Part shown: in pieces, positions 59,784 to 64,000 of the stretch
Layout: every line of letters begins with the position of its first letter
Position numbering within the stretch: position 1 is the stretch's first letter
Origin: Paramecium pentaurelia
Lineage: Eukaryota > Ciliophora > Oligohymenophorea > Peniculida > Parameciidae
Reading direction: 5' to 3'
Assembly: GCA_905183005.1 (NCBI GenBank)
Contig: CAJJDO010000102.1
Coordinates: 74,098-138,097 of the forward strand
Length of the DNA stretch: 64,000 nucleotides
The notes under the pieces: generated by a model
Databases searched by the model: none
What the model saw: only the letters and a program-made list of their open reading frames with translations
Told to the model about the DNA's origin: nothing
Program-made: the position numbers and the translations under genes

Positions 59784-62700
59784 TCAAAATCTATCGTATG
59801 GCTATGGTTATGATTTGTAAAACAAGTATCCAACAGTGCCTAAGATGATTATAAACATGAAAAATCCCCAAATAAATTAACCCCATAAGTATCTATCCCA
59901 AACTGAATCTGGGAATGTTGAATTGATTGGAATTGGTGAAATACCAAGTTAAAAGATTGTTGATCCTCCTTCCCCAGAAATCAATTAATTGTTTACATAT
60001 GTTTAAACACTCATAGCTGAAATGGATGTTGATAGATTTTAAGTAACATTTGAGAATAATCCTTATGAATCCAAAGTGACACCTCCTTAAAGATTATAAT
60101 TAGGATAAGCTGAAATGGTAAGATATGGACTAGTGTCAAGTAAAGTAATCACTGAATTGTCACTAATTAATGTTCTTGCAATTCCACTAGGTTAACCATT
60201 TACTGAAGGGGGTTACATTAAAGCTAAGATTGGAGTAGCTTCAGCTGATTTATAAGTAGTTGCTCCTATAGCTGTTACTAAAACTTCTTATCCATCTTAG
60301 GGTTTTATTGGTTAATTAGTTGTTACTGCTTTAGGATTTATCAAACATTATCTATTAAAATGATTATAAAATTTACTGATTGATAAATCCATAATTAAGT
60401 AGTGTTACTTATTAAGTATTTGAAGGTATTGGATTTGCTACTACTGCAACTACTTGATATTGACCAGTTTTTGAACTGCTTGCTGAAATTTGCTTAATGG
60501 GATTCTGATTAGATAATCCAAGTAATGTGCAAGCATATAATGATTGGATATATTGGCCATTACTCAAATAAAATTACAATTTGAAGACATAGGCAGTTCC
60601 TTGACTGACTGCTATTAAAGGTACTTCAGAGATTGCATTACTAAATTAGATTGGGGATCCTGCTTAAATAACCTATTGAACTGAGCTTTTTGTGTAATCT
60701 AAACATAATATAAATGTAATACCTGATACTATATTGAATAAAGATATCTGGAAGGGGGTTACAATAAGTGATTAAATTGAGTCATTTGGTTAAGTGAAAT
60801 TAACTGTGGTGTTGGTACTAAATACATTAGCCAAAGTGGTTCCTTAATTAATTATAATGACTACTCCACTAGTTGGAGATTAGTTTTATGATGTTGTAGA
60901 ATATGGTACTAAACATTCTTCTTTGGTATCTGAAACACATAAAAGTCCGAAACTCATTGGACTTGTTTAATTTTAAGTATTTAATCCTCCAAAGTATTGT
61001 GATGTTAATTAAAATACTGTAACTGAAATTTCACTTCCCAAATTACTATTTGGTACTTAATAAACTGATTATATTGGTTAAATGAATTAGTAAAAATATG
61101 TATTTGTATTATTTGGGTAATTTGCTATTTTCTTGTTCAAATTAGAAGTATATAAAAATGGTAATACTATGATTGTTGGAGGTGATGAACCAAAATTATA
61201 AGTGTATTTGAATTATAATACAACAACTCCTATATCTAAATAAGTTGCTGATTAAAGTTGATATGATCCATTATTTGTTAGATTAACCTAATTTAAAACT
61301 GGAAAAGCTTAATCCAAGAATATTATTTTAGTCTCCATAACTTATTGGGTCAAAGTGTTAAACAATGTGAATGAAGCTGCAAATTTATTATTTATTTTAG
61401 TTCCACATACACTAACAACACCTAAAGACTATGGATCCACAAATATTAATGGACAGCTTTAAGAATTTGGAGCTATGTCCAAAACAGGTAACTTATAAAT
61501 CAAAGGATAATTAATCTTGATTGTTGAATTATCAACGAAATCTTGAGGGGGATTATAATAAATATATGGAGTAACATATACTAATCTATCTGTTTAAACA
61601 AATGTGAACCAATATTAATTTTATTAGTTAGCAAAAGGTAGTTGTGTTTATTCTTTGGATATCTACATATATGCTGAAACTGCTGTTACTGGGTATTAAT
61701 AGTTTGTGGTTTGAGGTTATCTTACTACTGGGGAAGTTAAGTTGAAGAAATAAAAAGTGGTAGAATTTGTTCCATTTGATAGAATGAAGCTCTAAATATT
61801 TCCTTAAAAGTATCCTCTTGGATCAACTTATAAATATCCTGAAGGTGATATATTACCAACAGTTGCTATTGTAGTGGTCTCCTTAGTAAAGGAAATTAAA
61901 TTGATGGATTCAAAAGTTGCCCAATATTCTTATGCTGTCTATGGTAATTTAGAATTTTTTAATTAAGATGTAGCCCTAAATATGACATAACTATATTCTA
62001 TTTGCTATTAGAAATTGCTATTTAAATTGCATTTCACAGCAAATTCAAATTCAGGTAAAAGTATACTATTACGATATCCATCATTTCCTCTAGATTTGAA
62101 TAATATTCCATCATATTATATTGCACTTGTTACACTAAAAGGAGCATTAATTATCTGATCATTAGCATCAGTTGAAATCACATAATACAAAGCATTTTAG
62201 CTTGTAGGAGTATTCTTATAAACATAAATTGAATATGTATTTGAACCAACAGGTTGACCCATAACGTAAAAGAAACGAGCTGATGAAGCAACTTAGACTA
62301 TATTTGTCATTCCATACTATTCTAATGTAATTCCATTAACAGGTAATTTAGGTGTTGTTTATTGAGTTTTAGAGTAAAAGATTGATGGTAAAAGATCAAC
62401 TCTTGGGTAAAATTTTAAAGTAGAATTTCCTTTGCTATTAAGTGTCAAAAGGTACATTCCATCAATTGTAAATTAATAGTAATTAGTAAATGGTGATGTT
62501 ATATTATCATTTGTTTATACACTTCCAATTTCATCTAAAACATAACTATATTATCCAACTACACTAAGATAACCTCCATTATAATTAATGGCTGTAACAT
62601 AATAATAATAATTAGTTATAGTGTCAGTAATTACAATATTCTAAGTATTTAGGAAGATAACATTTCCATAGGCAGGAATATTTTATGTGAAACTTGTTAT

Positions 62701-64000
62701 AACAACATTATTAGTATTTGCATATTAACAATATGATTATAGTGAAGTAATATCAGTTATCTAAGCTGCATTAAAGTATTCTTATACATTAAAAGCAGAG
62801 AAATAATTTGTAGCTATTTCATCTACTGTTTATGTATAAAGAACATAGAAACTGTCTTAAGCCAATGAAATCTATAATGCTTATGTAGAGCCTGCTTATT
62901 TAGAATTAAAATTATATGTTTTGCAAATTGAATTAGTTGTTGTAGAAGGGTAGGTTAATTGACAAATTGTAATATGTCCTACAGAAATTTAGTCTTTGAT
63001 ACTAAAATCATTCCACATATATGCTATATTTATTAAACTATTTGATGAAAAACTCAAAGCAAATTGTTCAACCAATGTTATATTAACTGGAATGTTAGCA
63101 ATTTAAGTGCATGGTTAATCTTCAAAACCTTAACATTAAAATAAGACAATATAATTGGAGACTTGCACCAATTAGAGGTAAGTGTCTTTGAATTATTCTC
63201 CTGTTTTATCATTAACAATATAGGAAGTATCATAAAACATTTGAGAATACAAAATCTTTTATCCAACTATAAGATTTGAGTTGATTCTGTAAGGACTATT
63301 TATTTAAGGAGTTGATAAAACATTTGAAAATTGAATATCAATATTAGAATATGCTTAATTTGTAGTTGGAAATCCTGCTAAAATAGCTGGTCCAATCAAC
63401 ATTTTGTTTATGTTAACATTTTAAATTGAACCCAAATATAAATTAAATAAAGGACCCCATTGAACAAATGTCTCTTTTGAACTATTCACTTAATATGCCT
63501 AAAATATTTCTACAGTTTAAAGATTTGATGTGACATTATAGTATAATGTCAAAGAACATGTCTAACTAGAATTTGATCCATACATATTAGTAGTTGCGGT
63601 AATTGTGAAATTTTAAACAGTTGAAGATGGAGTTTAAATATTAGTTGTGAGGATTGGGTTATTAAATTAATAAGTATTAACATTTTATCCTGAAACAGTT
63701 ACTAAAATATTATTGTAATAATCAAATGCACTAGATAATACATTTAATGGCATAAAATAGAGCAATTACCAATTGTTGATATCATTTAAAATGCTTGGAT
63801 AGACACTAATTCCATTAGAATTAACAACAATAAGGAATCTAGGATTCATATAAACTTATGTTGCAAACATTTAAACTTCAGTAATTTAACTTGTTGATAT
63901 AACTTAAGCTGATTTAAACTAAAATATTTTATTAATTTATTTACAGGTACTGCATTTGCTGAATTATAAACACCTGCAACAATACCTTCAGCACTCCAAA
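59784..64000 (-). CDS. C-terminal ~1388 residues of a giant single-pass membrane protein (5' end outside window)
   Basis: The minus strand is open from the right edge to TGA 59786-59784, with two introns (63919-63944, 60352-60376). The ectodomain is rich in Thr, Ser, Asn, Gln, Val, Ile and Tyr with scattered Cys and frequent N-x-S/T, and has an all-beta look, as in stacked Ig-like or similar modules. Near the end is a membrane span (FIWGFFMFIIILGTVGYLFY) followed by a short cytosolic tail ending PYDRF. It is therefore a type I surface or vesicle protein. Repeat units could not be defined by eye. It is convergent with 57455-59741 (42 bp). A plus-strand frame lies antisense to it at 59728-60363 and is rejected. 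Confidence 0.85.

Noticed and set aside
59728..60363. Plus-strand frame of 211 codons with a hydrophobic N-terminus, looking like a small secreted protein that overlaps the previous stop
   Set aside because: The opposite strand is continuously open for about 1388 codons, joins in frame through two micro-introns and ends with a proper membrane span and tail. The plus frame is its antisense shadow.
1..64000. CRISPR arrays, bacterial promoters, ribosome-binding sites, tRNA or rRNA genes
   Set aside because: The genome is eukaryotic with ciliate genetic code. No spaced direct repeats of CRISPR type and no tRNA or rRNA sequence were recognised by eye.

Overview
The window reads as genomic DNA of a ciliate, most probably a Paramecium species. 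Long reading frames appear only when TAA and TAG are read as glutamine and TGA is the sole stop. Frames are joined by very small introns of 20-32 nt, beginning GT(A) and ending (T)AG. Intergenic DNA is extremely AT-rich and short, and genes sit on both strands with little clustering by function. Most gene models below were built by hand by reading frames through these micro-introns; in most of them the exon lengths add up to whole codons, which is a strong internal check.

Layout. (1) 1-15,024 is gene-poor: the 3' end of one gene, a zinc-finger/TPR gene (4542-5746), one or two small minus-strand genes, an eroded repeat-protein gene (10728-12898), and a striking perfect palindrome (13044-14082) made of a Tc1/mariner-type transposase remnant. 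(2) 15025-16021 is an assembly gap of Ns with identical 14-bp edges. (3) 16,022-32,851 holds a divergent TPR gene pair, a coiled-coil gene, a helix-turn-helix protein, a 766-aa protein with a Pro/Gln-rich tail, two more coiled-coil genes and a 1543-aa coiled-coil protein. (4) 33,700-46,000 is denser: a J-domain protein, a zinc-finger/WD40 protein, a cyclic-nucleotide-binding protein, a second helix-turn-helix protein, a GET4 homologue, a four-span membrane protein, a cyclin and an RBR-type E3 ligase. (5) 45,793-59,741 holds a divergent pair of MORN-repeat genes (one the RSPH10B radial-spoke homologue), the RPF2 ribosome-assembly factor, a short-chain dehydrogenase, a LITAF-domain protein, a K+ channel with a cyclic-nucleotide-binding domain, a secreted protein and a coiled-coil protein. 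(6) 59,784-64,000 is the 3' part of a very large single-pass membrane protein that runs off the right edge.

There is no operon-like pathway. Several genes fit ciliary or cortical biology (radial spoke MORN protein, putatively lipidated MORN/IQ protein, coiled-coil proteins, cyclic-nucleotide-binding protein and channel); others are housekeeping (RPF2, GET4, cyclin, RBR ligase, J protein). The most unusual items are the transposase palindrome, the TPR genes in which each repeat carries an intron at the same place, and the tight divergent pairs. All functional names come from motifs read by eye; no database search was run.
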